Positions 1 through 7,829 of a DNA stretch of 64,000 nucleotides are shown here, one piece after another. Source of the DNA: Butyricicoccus faecihominis (GTDB lineage: Bacteria > Bacillota > Clostridia > Oscillospirales > Butyricicoccaceae); NCBI RefSeq assembly GCF_024462775.1, contig NZ_JANGCE010000014.1, positions 22,027-86,026 of the forward strand, given 5' to 3'. The notes beneath the pieces were generated by a model. The model saw only the letters and a list, made by a program, of their open reading frames with translations. It was not told the origin of the DNA and did no database searches. Position 1 is the stretch's first letter. Every line of letters begins with the position of its first letter. The position numbers were made by a program, and so were the translations under genes.

Positions 1-1004
1 TCGTAATCGCTGATGCCGATCTCCACGTTTTTATCGAGTAGGAAATTCAGGTGCTGGGGCAGCCGCAGATCACCCGCCAGATACTGTCTGGTGCTGAATT
101 CGAGCGAAGCCTCGATCTCCTCCGCGCGCAAAATCTCGATACGGCCGGAGAACCGGCTGGGCTGCTCGCCGAGCAGCAGGGTTTCCAGCGCCCACGCCAC
201 GCCGTCTTTTTGGTTGCTGGGCGCGATATAGTTCGCCTTGGCCTTAAGCGCGTCGCAGGCGTTTCCCATCGCCACGCGGGTGACCGCTTCATCGAACATG
301 CCAAGGTCGTTTTCGCTGTCGCCGATGACCATGATCTCTTCCGGGGCAAGGCCCATGGCTTCGCGCACGGCGCGCACCGCGCGGCGCTTGTCCGCCCCTT
401 CCGGGATGACCTCGATATAGTGCTCGCCCGAGGACAGCGTGACCACGCCTTCGATCGCGTTCAGGGCGACGCGCAGAAACGGGATCTGCGACACATCCCC
501 CACGCTGACGAAAAACTTGTTCACCTTCAGCCGGTGCGCGGAGAGATAGGCGCGCAGATCGGCAACGGTCTTTTGCGTGCCGGAAAAGAAACGGACATGC
601 TCTTCATCCATCCCGCAGGAGCATATCAGCCCCGCGCGGTCCTCCTGACAGTAGGCGCGGTTGCCCGCGTACGCCTGAAAGAATACCTTTTCGCGCATAA
701 GACGCTCTAAGATGAACGAGACCGCCTTGTCGCTCATATACGCCTCGTACAGCAAGTGGCCGGTGCGGTAATCATCATATACCGCGAGGCCGTTCATGGC
801 GATCATATAGCCGTCCGCCTCGATGGCGCGCATGGCGAAATCCGCCTCATAGGCCAGCCGTCCGGTCGCGACGACCGGGGTAACGCCCGACGCGCGCAGC
901 TTATCGAACGCCGCCACCGTGCGGGGCGTTACCGTATCGACGCCCTGCAACAGCGTGCCGTCCAGATCGACGAACACCGCCCGGATCGCCTGCTTTTCGT
1001 TCAT
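1..1004 (-). CDS. HAD-superfamily Cof-type phosphatase (3' end outside window)
   Basis: The frame opens at ATG 1004 and is still open at base 1, so about 334 residues are seen and the C-terminus is missing. The N-terminus carries the HAD nucleophile motif DLDGTLL (residues 13-19) and a later stretch carries the Mg-binding GDSENDLGMF motif, as in Cof-type IIB sugar-phosphate phosphatases of roughly 270-290 residues; here the protein is somewhat longer. It is the last visible gene of the minus-strand glucitol PTS operon, 117 bases after the dehydrogenase and behind a strong GC hairpin. The likely role is dephosphorylation of a sugar or polyol phosphate made by the operon; the substrate cannot be read from sequence. 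Confidence 0.88.
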   Translation of the reverse strand, partial: MNEKQAIRAVFVDLDGTLLQGVDTVTPRTVAAFDKLRASGVTPVVATGRLAYEADFAMRAIEADGYMIAMNGLAVYDDYRTGHLLYEAYMSDKAVSFILERLMREKVFFQAYAGNRAYCQEDRAGLICSCGMDEEHVRFFSGTQKTVADLRAYLSAHRLKVNKFFVSVGDVSQIPFLRVALNAIEGVVTLSSGEHYIEVIPEGADKRRAVRAVREAMGLAPEEIMVIGDSENDLGMFDEAVTRVAMGNACDALKAKANYIAPSNQKDGVAWALETLLLGEQPSRFSGRIEILRAEEIEASLEFSTRQYLAGDLRLPQHLNFLLDKNVEIGISDY

Positions 1005-1036
1005 GCAAAAACCGCCGCCTTTCATATCGATAGGGC

Positions 1037-1078
1037 GCGGGGCCGCGCCGGGCAAAGCGCACCCGGCCGCGGCCCCGC
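1037..1078 (-). other. GC-rich stem-loop between dehydrogenase and HAD genes
   Basis: The arms 1037-1052 and 1062-1078 pair almost completely (one bulged base) around a 9-base loop. There is no T-run after it on the minus strand, so it is more likely an mRNA-stabilising or partial attenuation structure that lowers HAD expression than a full terminator. Confidence 0.5.
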
Positions 1079-1121
1079 AGAGAGAGTGGAAATTGATGTG
1101 TGGGCAAAACTAGAAAGGGAT

Positions 1122-2414
1122 TTAGAATGTCATGGCATCCTGTTCCTTGCGGAGCTTATAGATGAGGGTGGAGGTGTCCAGCTCGAGCATATCGAGCGTG
1201 AGCAGCTGGCCCTTCTTGGCGTCCTTGAGCATCTTGGCGCCCTTGGTCACAAGGCCGTAAGGCACATAGCCCTTGGCGTCGGATTCTTCCTTGGTCGCGA
1301 TCGAGCCATAGGTGGTGTAGCCGCCGATGCCGTCGATCGTCTGGCCCGCCTTCAGATCGGTCTTGGCGACCGTGATGCACTCGGATACCAGACCGGCCTT
1401 GGGCACGATGGTGGTCTCGCCGTCGATCACGCACTTGGCAACGGTCAGCGGGGTCTCGAGGTTGCACAGGTGGTACGGGCGGTACAGCGTCCACAGCGGG
1501 CCGGGGCCCATGGAGTGGTACTGCATCTGGTAAGCGATCTCTTCGTTGTCGGTGGAGATGGTGACGAACACGCCGGGGGCGATACCGTTGACAAACTCAA
1601 CGACGCCGTGCTTGTTCAGGATGCCGCCGTCTTCCTTGAGGCGGTACATATCGTTCAGGCCCTTCACGTCGCACGCAATGCCGTGGCCGCCGATCACATC
1701 GGGTACCAGACCGGTCGCGTTGGACATGGCGGTCATTTCCACCATGGTCTTGGTGCCGTCCTTGAACGCGCAGAGCATCTTGGGGCTCATCTTGCGGCGG
1801 GTGGCCTCTTCCAGCACGGTATCCGGGTTGCAGTCGCGGGCCAGACGGTTGTTCTTGCCCTTGCCCATGACCTTAACGTCCATACCCATGGCCTTGGCGA
1901 AGCAGTACAGCTCCATAACGGCGCCCGGCTCGTCGCCGGCGGAACCGGTATACAGCACGCCGTTGTCCTCGGCCAGTTTTTTCAGGTAAGGCCCAATGAC
2001 AACGTCGGTCTCAACGTTGAGCATGACCACGTGCTTGCCGTTCTTGATCGACTCGGTCGCCACGCGGGCGCCGACGTCGGGCACGCCGGTCGCGTCGATC
2101 GCGCACTCGACCAGATTGGCCTGCGAAATGAAGTTTGCGTCCTCACAGGCAATATACTTGCCGGCTTCCATATAGCGGTTGGCCTCTTCGATGGTCTTGG
2201 CTACCACGATGTCGCTGTCGTCCACGCCGGCATACTTGAACGCGTTTACCGCGTTCTGTACCTGAATATCGGATACGATCGCCGGGGTGATACCGTGCAT
2301 CAGCACCATCTGGGTGACCATGCCGCGGCCCATCTGGCCTGCGCCGACAATACCGGTGCGGATCGTTTTGCCTTCCTGCTCACGCTTGATGAGTTTGTTG
2401 TTCATGTTAAGCAT
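1122..2414 (-). CDS. NAD(P)-dependent oxidoreductase with SAF domain (COG4091, DXR-II/DRL-like)
   Basis: A 430-residue protein with an N-terminal Rossmann motif GIVGAGQMGRGM (near residues 22-33) and a C-terminal SAF-like region. This is the architecture of the 'predicted homoserine dehydrogenase' family, which includes the Brucella DXR-II/DRL enzyme that makes methylerythritol phosphate. Start: an upstream in-frame ATG at 2429 lies inside the Shine-Dalgarno region; GGAGG at 2423-2427 sits 8 bases before ATG 2414, so 2414 is chosen. It follows srlB in the PTS operon at the place where sorbitol-6-phosphate dehydrogenase (srlD) is expected, so it probably oxidises or isomerises the imported polyol phosphate. 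The exact reaction is not assignable, and true homoserine dehydrogenase activity is unlikely from context. Confidence 0.82.
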   Translation of the reverse strand: MLNMNNKLIKREQEGKTIRTGIVGAGQMGRGMVTQMVLMHGITPAIVSDIQVQNAVNAFKYAGVDDSDIVVAKTIEEANRYMEAGKYIACEDANFISQANLVECAIDATGVPDVGARVATESIKNGKHVVMLNVETDVVIGPYLKKLAEDNGVLYTGSAGDEPGAVMELYCFAKAMGMDVKVMGKGKNNRLARDCNPDTVLEEATRRKMSPKMLCAFKDGTKTMVEMTAMSNATGLVPDVIGGHGIACDVKGLNDMYRLKEDGGILNKHGVVEFVNGIAPGVFVTISTDNEEIAYQMQYHSMGPGPLWTLYRPYHLCNLETPLTVAKCVIDGETTIVPKAGLVSECITVAKTDLKAGQTIDGIGGYTTYGSIATKEESDAKGYVPYGLVTKGAKMLKDAKKGQLLTLDMLELDTSTLIYKLRKEQDAMTF

Positions 2415-2565
2415 AGTTATTTCCTCCATTTATGTAATTAAATAGCTTTCGTTGGTGAAAAAAGCCGTACCCCCCTACTGGCGGCGCGGCAAAACGCGCC
2501 GTCACAAGCGAATCAGGCTATTTTCTTTTTACCGGTACGTCTTTTGGAGGCGTGCCGCAGTGGGA

Positions 2566-2934
2566 TCAATAGATCTCGATGGTACCGCCGACCGCAAGAT
2601 CGGCCGCCGTGAGCTTTTCGCCCTCCAGCATGATGCAGCCGGGGCGCTCGGGCTCCGCCCCGCCCTTAAAGCTGAGCGTGCAGTGGCCCAGCGCGCGCAG
2701 GGTCTCCTTGGCTTCGTCGCCTACCGCGGTCACATCGTACACCTTGCCGCAGATCATCAGGGTATCGCCGGGCGCGGGATCGGTGTGCAATTCGGCCTCC
2801 GTATGCAGAACGGCGATCTCGGCCAGCTCCTCGGGAGCGTTTTCGTTAAAGAGAATGAGGAAGTTGCACTCTTCGTCTTCGAGAAAGCCGAGCGCGTCCG
2901 GTCCCCAACCGGTGATGGTGGAACAGTACTTCAT
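2566..2934 (-). CDS. srlB: PTS glucitol/sorbitol-type EIIA component
   Basis: 122 residues, matching the size and sequence style of the GutA/SrlB EIIA family, which accepts phosphate from HPr on a histidine and passes it to the EIIB domain. His44 in VLHTEAEL is a candidate phosphorylation site. It lies 57 bases after srlE and 151 bases before the SAF-domain dehydrogenase in the same direction, completing a separate A, BC and C subunit set. It is soluble and acts at the inner face of the membrane. The family is confident; the imported sugar alcohol is not known. Confidence 0.9.
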   Translation of the reverse strand: MKYCSTITGWGPDALGFLEDEECNFLILFNENAPEELAEIAVLHTEAELHTDPAPGDTLMICGKVYDVTAVGDEAKETLRALGHCTLSFKGGAEPERPGCIMLEGEKLTAADLAVGGTIEIY

Positions 2935-2991
2935 GCGGATTGCCTCCTTCGTAATGATGCGCCGCGGCGCGGCTGAATGATAAGGAAATTG

Positions 2992-4008
2992 TTATGCAGC
3001 GTACAAGCCGATGCTGAATACGAACGCGATGATAACGGACAGCGGGCCGGTGATGACGCGGGAGTACAGAACGGCGGGCACGCCGAGTTCGATGGTCTCT
3101 TCATCCGCTTCGCCGAGGGACAGGCCCACCGGTACGAAGTCGCCGCCGACCTGCGCGTTGATCGCGAACAGTGCGGGCAGGGCGAACTGCGCCGGGATAT
3201 TGCCAAGGCCGATCTCCGCGCCGAGCAGCGTGCCGACGACCTGCGCGATGACCGCGCCGGGGCCAAGCACCGGGCTGAGGAAGGGCAGCGCGCAGATCAG
3301 CGAAATCACGAGCATGCCGGGCAGCGTGGAGCACAGGGGCGAAATGGTGTTGGCGATCACATCGCCCAGACCGGAGGCCTGAATGATGCCGAGCAGCATC
3401 GAGGTGAAGGCCATGAACGGCAGGATGTTGCGAATGACCATATCGATCGAATCGCGGCCCGCCTGAAACAGCTTGCCGACCACCTTGCCGACGCCGATGC
3501 CGATCCGGGTGATGATGCCGGGCTTCTTCTGCTCGCGCATCGCGGCGATCTCAGCCTTAGCCTGATCCTTGCTCTTGGGCTCGCCGGCCTTGGGCGCGGC
3601 GGGAGCGGCGGGGGCAGCCGAGGAAGCGGCCGCGACCGCGCCTTCGTCCGCGTAGCTGATGTCGGTTTCTTTTACATCGGACACATACAGTTCCTCGGTG
3701 ATAAACTTGGCCAGAGGGCCGGTCGCGCCGGAGGGCATGAGGTTGACGGTCAGGATTTTTTTCTTAGGGTAAACGCCGCAGCGCGCGGTGCCGCCGCAGT
3801 CGATGACCGCGATCAGAACCTCGTCGTCGGGCGCGCCGCCCTTGAAGCCGTCCACAACGGTGCCGCCGGTCATTTCAGCCAGCTTGATCGCGACCGGGTG
3901 GATACCGCCGATGGTCAGGCACAGGATCTTATTTTTCTTCTCGGTGGGCACCGCCGTGATCGGGCCGCCCCAGCCGCCTTGTCCGTGACGAATCGTTACA
4001 GCTTTCAT
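2992..4008 (-). CDS. srlE: PTS glucitol/sorbitol-type EIIBC component
   Basis: 338 residues. The N-terminal EIIB domain contains [13 protein letters not shown] with Cys71 as the probable phosphocysteine. An Ala/Pro-rich linker of about 25 residues (near 125-150) joins it to a membrane domain with several hydrophobic helices and [17 protein letters not shown] loops. This is the normal architecture of SrlE. The ATG at 4008 shares its A with the TAA stop of srlA (TAATG), indicating coupled translation. With srlA and srlB it would phosphorylate a hexitol or related polyol during uptake. Confidence 0.92.
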   Translation of the reverse strand: MKAVTIRHGQGGWGGPITAVPTEKKNKILCLTIGGIHPVAIKLAEMTGGTVVDGFKGGAPDDEVLIAVIDCGGTARCGVYPKKKILTVNLMPSGATGPLAKFITEELYVSDVKETDISYADEGAVAAASSAAPAAPAAPKAGEPKSKDQAKAEIAAMREQKKPGIITRIGIGVGKVVGKLFQAGRDSIDMVIRNILPFMAFTSMLLGIIQASGLGDVIANTISPLCSTLPGMLVISLICALPFLSPVLGPGAVIAQVVGTLLGAEIGLGNIPAQFALPALFAINAQVGGDFVPVGLSLGEADEETIELGVPAVLYSRVITGPLSVIIAFVFSIGLYAA

Positions 4009-4541
4009 TAGTTGTCACCTCCGCGTCCGGCCTTTTTGATCATGTTCAGGTAAATCTTCTCCGTCAGGATACCGCGAATCAAAATGACGATCACGCCCAC
4101 GATGAAATAGCGCACAGCCAGATCGCCCAGCGACAGGCCCAGCGTCGTGATACCGGCGGCAATGCCCATGTACACAAACAACTCGCCCGCGTTGGCGTGC
4201 GGGAACAGGCCGGTGACCGGGTGCAGGAAGGATACGCAAGAATCGTAATAAGCGGGCTTATACTTCTGGTCGACGAAACGGCCGAAGGTATAGCACATCG
4301 GGTTGCCGAGGAACAGTACCGCGAGGATCGGGAGCAGTGTATAGCGCAGGACCATGACGTTCGTGATCTTCTTGACGAAGCGCTCGACGCGCTCCTCGCC
4401 GATCAGCTTAATGATAGAGTTGACAGCCGTCATCAGGCAGATGACCATCGGAATGATACCGGTGACCCATCCCATAAACGTCTCTCCGCCGGCTTGGAAC
4501 AACGACATAAAGCCGTTGGCGAGCCAAGTGATAAATTGCAT
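4008..4541 (-). CDS. srlA: PTS glucitol/sorbitol-type EIIC component
   Basis: 177 residues with four to five hydrophobic segments and the loop motif [24 protein letters not shown] typical of the SrlA permease subunit. A longer frame opens upstream, but AAAGGGG at 4549-4555 lies 7 bases before ATG 4541, so 4541 is the start. It forms the translocation channel with the membrane half of SrlE. The 199-base gap to gutM upstream holds a 12-bp inverted repeat that may tune expression of the PTS genes relative to the regulators. Confidence 0.92.
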   Translation of the reverse strand: MQFITWLANGFMSLFQAGGETFMGWVTGIIPMVICLMTAVNSIIKLIGEERVERFVKKITNVMVLRYTLLPILAVLFLGNPMCYTFGRFVDQKYKPAYYDSCVSFLHPVTGLFPHANAGELFVYMGIAAGITTLGLSLGDLAVRYFIVGVIVILIRGILTEKIYLNMIKKAGRGGDN

Positions 4542-4677
4542 GTTGTTACCCCTTTCTAAAATCATCCTCTTTATATCTGGTATCTATGCGGGATTCTATA
4601 TAGAATCGGTCCGGGCGCTTTGGCCGCGTTTTGGGGCAGCGGGAGATACCCTTTCACACGTAACCACGCGTTGTCCT

Positions 4678-4714
4678 GCCGCCGTCGGAGCGGGGCCCCA
4701 TATCCGACGGCGGC
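4678..4714 (-). other. 12-bp inverted repeat between gutM and srlA
   Basis: Arms GCCGCCGTCGGA (4678-4689) and TCCGACGGCGGC (4703-4714) are perfectly complementary around a GC-rich 13-base loop. No T-tract follows on the minus strand. It sits inside the 199-base gutM-srlA spacer and may be a processing or attenuation hairpin. No consensus promoter was recognised in this gap. Confidence 0.5.
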
Positions 4715-4740
4715 GGGACTTAGCCCGGCCGCTTCCTATA

Positions 4741-5202
4741 TCAAACGCTGGGGGCGGGTTCCGGTTCGACCGCGCCCACAGGCTCGGTCTCGAGCAGTTC
4801 GGGCTTTTTCAGGCGCAGTTCCAGCGCTTCGATCGCTTGTATGTAGCCCTTATGGCGCTTGCGCTGTTTTTTATCAAAGGTCTCAAACAGCGCTAAAAAG
4901 GAATCGATGCTCGCGCCCACAAAGGGATGGCCGAGAAAGTCCTTCCGGGGTTTGAAATGGGTCAGAAAGGTCAAGCCTTCCATCACTTCGACGCCGGTGA
5001 TCACGCCTGCCGAATCGCAGGCGACGAGCACCAGATTGCCGGATAAAAACCGGCCCTTGGTCTGGCCGACGCCTACGTTGCCGAGCTTGTGCATGCGCCG
5101 TATGGCTTTCTTATAATTTTGAATCTGGAACCAGCCGCCGACCGCCTGCATCACAAACAATGCGAGCGCCACCAGAAAGATCAGTTTCAGTTCATTCGAC
5201 AT
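4741..5202 (-). CDS. gutM: Glucitol operon activator family protein GutM
   Basis: 153 residues. A single N-terminal hydrophobic helix (about residues 6-24, LIFLVALALFVMQAVGGWF) is followed by a soluble domain with the GRFLSGNLVLVACD core of the GutM/SrlM family, then a Glu/Pro-rich tail. Start chosen at ATG 5202 because AGGAG at 5210-5214 is 7 bases upstream. It overlaps the end of the SorC-family regulator by 11 bases, so the two are translationally linked. In enterobacteria GutM activates the glucitol operon together with a DeoR-type repressor; here a SorC-type regulator replaces the latter. The mechanism of GutM is poorly understood. Confidence 0.85.
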   Translation of the reverse strand: MSNELKLIFLVALALFVMQAVGGWFQIQNYKKAIRRMHKLGNVGVGQTKGRFLSGNLVLVACDSAGVITGVEVMEGLTFLTHFKPRKDFLGHPFVGASIDSFLALFETFDKKQRKRHKGYIQAIEALELRLKKPELLETEPVGAVEPEPAPSV

Positions 5203-6187
5203 GGTGCTTCTCCTTTCCCAATTCGACGAGGCGCTGCGCGCATTCCTCATCGGTTACCAATATATTGATATAACCGCCTTGCAGCGCGCCGTATACGGCT
5301 TCGGCCTTGTGCAGGCCGCTGCCGATGCCGATTTTGTTTTCCACCGTGCGCAGCTGCGAAAGCGGCATGCCCGCGACGCGGTCGTTAAACGCCTGATATT
5401 GTTCCGTTTCACCGTTGCGGTCGTAGAATTGGAGCGACAGGTCGCCGACGATGCCCTCCTCGACCAGCTGGTTGATCTGTTCGGCGGTGATATAGCCCGC
5501 CTTGATCATCGTAGAGCCCGCGCGGTTGGGGATGCCGATGCCCATGATGACCGTTTTGATCTCCTTATAATACTGGATGATGCGCTGCATCGCTTTTTCC
5601 TTCATAAAGCCCTTTAGGATCTTTTGATCGGAAAAAACCGCGGGCGCGAAAAATTCCACATATTCAGCGCCGAACAGCTGGGCAAATTCGAGCGCGATCT
5701 GGTTGGAATGGATGTTGACCGTCGAACTGCGGCCCGAGCTGATACCGCCTAGGATCGGCACAAAGGTGCAGGCGATGCTGTCCGCCGATTGGCGCGGGCT
5801 ACAGCATACGTTGTGCAGCGTCATGCCCATGGACACGCCGACGACGTCGCCGTCGCGCAGGTAGGTTTCAAGCAGCCGGATGGTGGCGGAGCCAAGCTCC
5901 GTCATATGATCGAACCGGGTGGATAGCGGGCTGTTTTCAACGACCACGGCCTCCTTCAGGCCGTAAAGCTGTTCCAGCTCCTGTTCGAGGCGGCTGTACT
6001 CCAGGCTGTTCGGACTGAGCACCTGCACCACGACCATGCCCATTTCCCGGCCCGCCGCCAGCATCCGGGAAACCGAAACGCGGGATATCCCAAGCCGGTC
6101 GGCGATTTCCTGCTGCCCGATATGCTCCTCATAATACAGCTTGCAGCATTTGTAAATTAAACGGGGATCATCGACTACTTTTCTCAT
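5192..6187 (-). CDS. SorC/DeoR-type sugar-binding transcriptional regulator
   Basis: 331 residues. An N-terminal helix-turn-helix (HIGQQEIADRLGISRVSVSRML, residues 23-44) is joined to a long SorC-type effector domain that resembles sugar-phosphate isomerases and has conserved glycine-rich turns (VPILGGISSGR, MGIGIPNRAG). It is the first gene of the polyol PTS operon and so probably senses the phosphorylated substrate and controls its own operon. A good sigma-A promoter (6249-6277) and an inverted repeat (6310-6341) lie just upstream. Whether it activates or represses cannot be told from sequence. Confidence 0.9.
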   Translation of the reverse strand: MRKVVDDPRLIYKCCKLYYEEHIGQQEIADRLGISRVSVSRMLAAGREMGMVVVQVLSPNSLEYSRLEQELEQLYGLKEAVVVENSPLSTRFDHMTELGSATIRLLETYLRDGDVVGVSMGMTLHNVCCSPRQSADSIACTFVPILGGISSGRSSTVNIHSNQIALEFAQLFGAEYVEFFAPAVFSDQKILKGFMKEKAMQRIIQYYKEIKTVIMGIGIPNRAGSTMIKAGYITAEQINQLVEEGIVGDLSLQFYDRNGETEQYQAFNDRVAGMPLSQLRTVENKIGIGSGLHKAEAVYGALQGGYINILVTDEECAQRLVELGKEKHHVE

Positions 6188-6248
6188 GGTATCCCCCTCT
6201 TTTTATCACTTTTTGGTGTTCTTTTCCGTTTTCCCTTGATCTGATTTG

Positions 6249-6277
6249 AGTATAGTACCCATGCATCTTTTTTGCAA
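6249..6277 (-). promoter_or_regulatory. Sigma-A promoter of the polyol PTS operon
   Basis: On the minus strand TTGCAA (6277-6272), a 17-base spacer and TATACT (6254-6249) form a near-consensus promoter. Predicted transcription starts near 6242, giving a leader of about 55 bases before the regulator ATG at 6187. Confidence 0.7.
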
Positions 6278-6309
6278 TAGTTTCAGTGCTGAACATATGT
6301 AAAAATGCG

Positions 6310-6341
6310 TACAAATGGGGCCGATTTCATTATCATTTGTA
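6310..6341. promoter_or_regulatory. Candidate operator TACAAATG-N16-CATTTGTA
   Basis: An 8-bp perfect inverted repeat with 16-base spacing lies about 33 bases upstream of the -35 box of the PTS operon, a usual position for a SorC-family or activator site. The rest of the 367-base gap 6188-6554 holds the two divergent promoters and no convincing gene. Confidence 0.45.
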
Positions 6342-6494
6342 AGCACTCTGTTTGAAAAACACAATTTAGGGGCCGGTTTTCTGTGCACTTTTACCCTCAT
6401 CTTTTCCATGTGTTTCCATACGCTTTTGCATCTGTTCCGCGCGATGCAGGGATCGTGATGCATGATCTCGTTTGTTCTCCCTCGCCTAAGGCGC

Positions 6495-6523
6495 TTGCGC
6501 GGCGTAAACAATGGGTGTAGAAT
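6495..6523 (+). promoter_or_regulatory. Promoter of the Crp/Fnr-family gene
   Basis: TTGCGC (6495-6500), 17-base spacer, TAGAAT (6518-6523); the predicted start is near 6530, about 25 bases before the ATG at 6555. Confidence 0.55.
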
Positions 6524-6554
6524 AGGAGCACTTCTGAAACCAAGGAGGGATACC

Positions 6555-7223
6555 ATGGCGCTTGATACTTATTTGCCGTTTTGGAACCGGCTTACAGAGG
6601 CGCAGCAGCGTTTGCTGCAAAACGCCGCGCGGGAGGAGCGTTACCCCGCGCGCGCGGTCCTGCACAACGGATCGGCGGACTGCATCGGCTTTCTCTTGGT
6701 AACGAGCGGACAACTGCGCGCCTACCTGCTCAGCGAGGACGGCAAGGAGCTGACGCTTTACCGCCTGTTTGAGCGGGATATATGCCTGCTTTCCGCCTCG
6801 TGTATGCTGCGCGGTATCGATTTTGACATCACGGTGGAGGCCGAGCGCGACACCGTGGTCTGGCATATCCCGCCGGAAACCTATAAGCGGCTGATGGACC
6901 AATCGCTCGCCGTAGCGGCTTACACCAACGAACTCATGGCTTCGCGCTTTTCCGATGTGATGTGGCTGATGGATCAGGTGATGAACAAAAAACTGGATTC
7001 CCGCTTATCCGCCCTGCTGATCGAGGAGCAAGCGCTCGCCGGGAGCGACGCGCTGCACATCACCCACGAACAGCTCGCGCATCATCTCGGCAGCGCGCGC
7101 GAAGTCGTGACGCGGGTGCTGAAATACCTGCAAGGCGAAGGGCTTGTCCGGCTGACCCGGGGCACGATCGAAATACTCGATCGCGCGCGCCTTGCGGCGC
7201 TGGCGGCGGACAGTCTGCGCTGA
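6555..7223 (+). CDS. Crp/Fnr-family transcriptional regulator
   Basis: 222 residues with an N-terminal cyclic-nucleotide-binding-like beta barrel (about 20-120), a long dimer helix and a C-terminal winged helix (ITHEQLAHHLGSAREVVTRVLKYLQGEGLVRL). The start ATG 6555 has AAGGAGG 5 bases upstream. The effector-domain cysteines (CIGF, CLLSASCM) are not arranged as a clear FNR iron-sulfur cluster, so it may bind a small molecule or haem instead. Thioredoxin follows 84 bases later, and a Crp-box-like palindrome lies between the two genes, suggesting redox or nitrosative stress control. Ligand and regulon are unknown. Confidence 0.9.
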   Translation: MALDTYLPFWNRLTEAQQRLLQNAAREERYPARAVLHNGSADCIGFLLVTSGQLRAYLLSEDGKELTLYRLFERDICLLSASCMLRGIDFDITVEAERDTVVWHIPPETYKRLMDQSLAVAAYTNELMASRFSDVMWLMDQVMNKKLDSRLSALLIEEQALAGSDALHITHEQLAHHLGSAREVVTRVLKYLQGEGLVRLTRGTIEILDRARLAALAADSLR

Positions 7224-7225
7224 AC

Positions 7226-7240
7226 TGTGACTAAGTCACG
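7226..7240. promoter_or_regulatory. Crp-box-like palindrome upstream of thioredoxin
   Basis: TGTGACTAAGTCACG contains the perfect palindrome GTGAC-TAA-GTCAC two bases after the regulator's stop codon and about 67 bases before the trx start. It resembles a Crp/Fnr-family half-site pair with 5-base spacing and is a good candidate target of the neighbouring regulator. Confidence 0.45.
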
Positions 7241-7307
7241 GAAAGGGCGGGCGTTTTGCGGTATCCTTATCTCAACAAAAACAAATGCGATAAAGGAGCG
7301 AAACAAG

Positions 7308-7616
7308 ATGTCTGTTTTTTCTGTTCATGAAGGTAATTTTGAAGCCGAGGTATTACGTGCCGGTCAGCCCGTGCTGCTCGATTTCTGGGCGCCGTGGTGC
7401 GGACCCTGCCGCATGCTCGGCCCCGTGGTGGAGGAAATCGCCCAGACGCATCCCGAAGTCAAGGTGGGCAAGGTGAACGTGGATGAAGAGCCCGCGCTCG
7501 CCGCCCGGTTCGGCGTGATGGGCATCCCCGCCCTGTTCTACCTAAAGGACGGCGAGGTCGTATCCTCCGCCGTGGGCGCGCGTCCCCGCGCCAGCGTGGA
7601 GGCCATGCTTAAATAA
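7308..7616 (+). CDS. trxA: Thioredoxin
   Basis: 102 residues with the classical active site WAPWCGPCRM (CGPC near residues 31-34) and the cis-proline loop MGIPALFYLKDGE, so a full-length cytosolic thioredoxin that reduces protein disulfides. AAAGGAG lies 8 bases before ATG 7308. It follows the Crp/Fnr-family gene in the same direction and ends at a strong hairpin, so it is the last gene of a short unit. The symbol is by family; other thioredoxin paralogues may exist elsewhere in the genome. Confidence 0.93.
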   Translation: MSVFSVHEGNFEAEVLRAGQPVLLDFWAPWCGPCRMLGPVVEEIAQTHPEVKVGKVNVDEEPALAARFGVMGIPALFYLKDGEVVSSAVGARPRASVEAMLK

Positions 7617-7629
7617 ACACACCATAACC

Positions 7630-7681
7630 ATATATAAGGGAAGCGGCGCGAAGGGTTCTTTTGCACGCTTCCCTTATATAT
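7630..7681 (+). terminator. Hairpin after thioredoxin
   Basis: Sixteen-base arms 7630-7645 and 7666-7681 are perfectly complementary around a 20-base loop, beginning 13 bases after the trx stop. Rho-independent-like, though without a long pure T-run. Confidence 0.65.
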
Positions 7682-7829
7682 CTCCGAATTTTTTCTAATT
7701 CATTACAAAAGTTACGCGCGTCGCCTAAAAAGAAACCGATATGTAACCGCCCCGGTGTAAGATGATTTTATGATAAAGGAAATCTCGGCGCCGTATCGGC
7801 GACATCTCATCGAGGGTGGGGGGCATACC

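Noticed and set aside
756..2441. Very long plus-strand open frame (561 codons) opposite the dehydrogenase
   Set aside because: It is His/Ala/Arg/Val-rich low-complexity shadow of the well-supported minus-strand dehydrogenase and HAD genes, with no recognisable domain.
6206..6556. Minus-strand 116-codon frame in the SorC-Crp gap
   Set aside because: It spans both divergent promoters, lacks a good ribosome binding site and has no domain.
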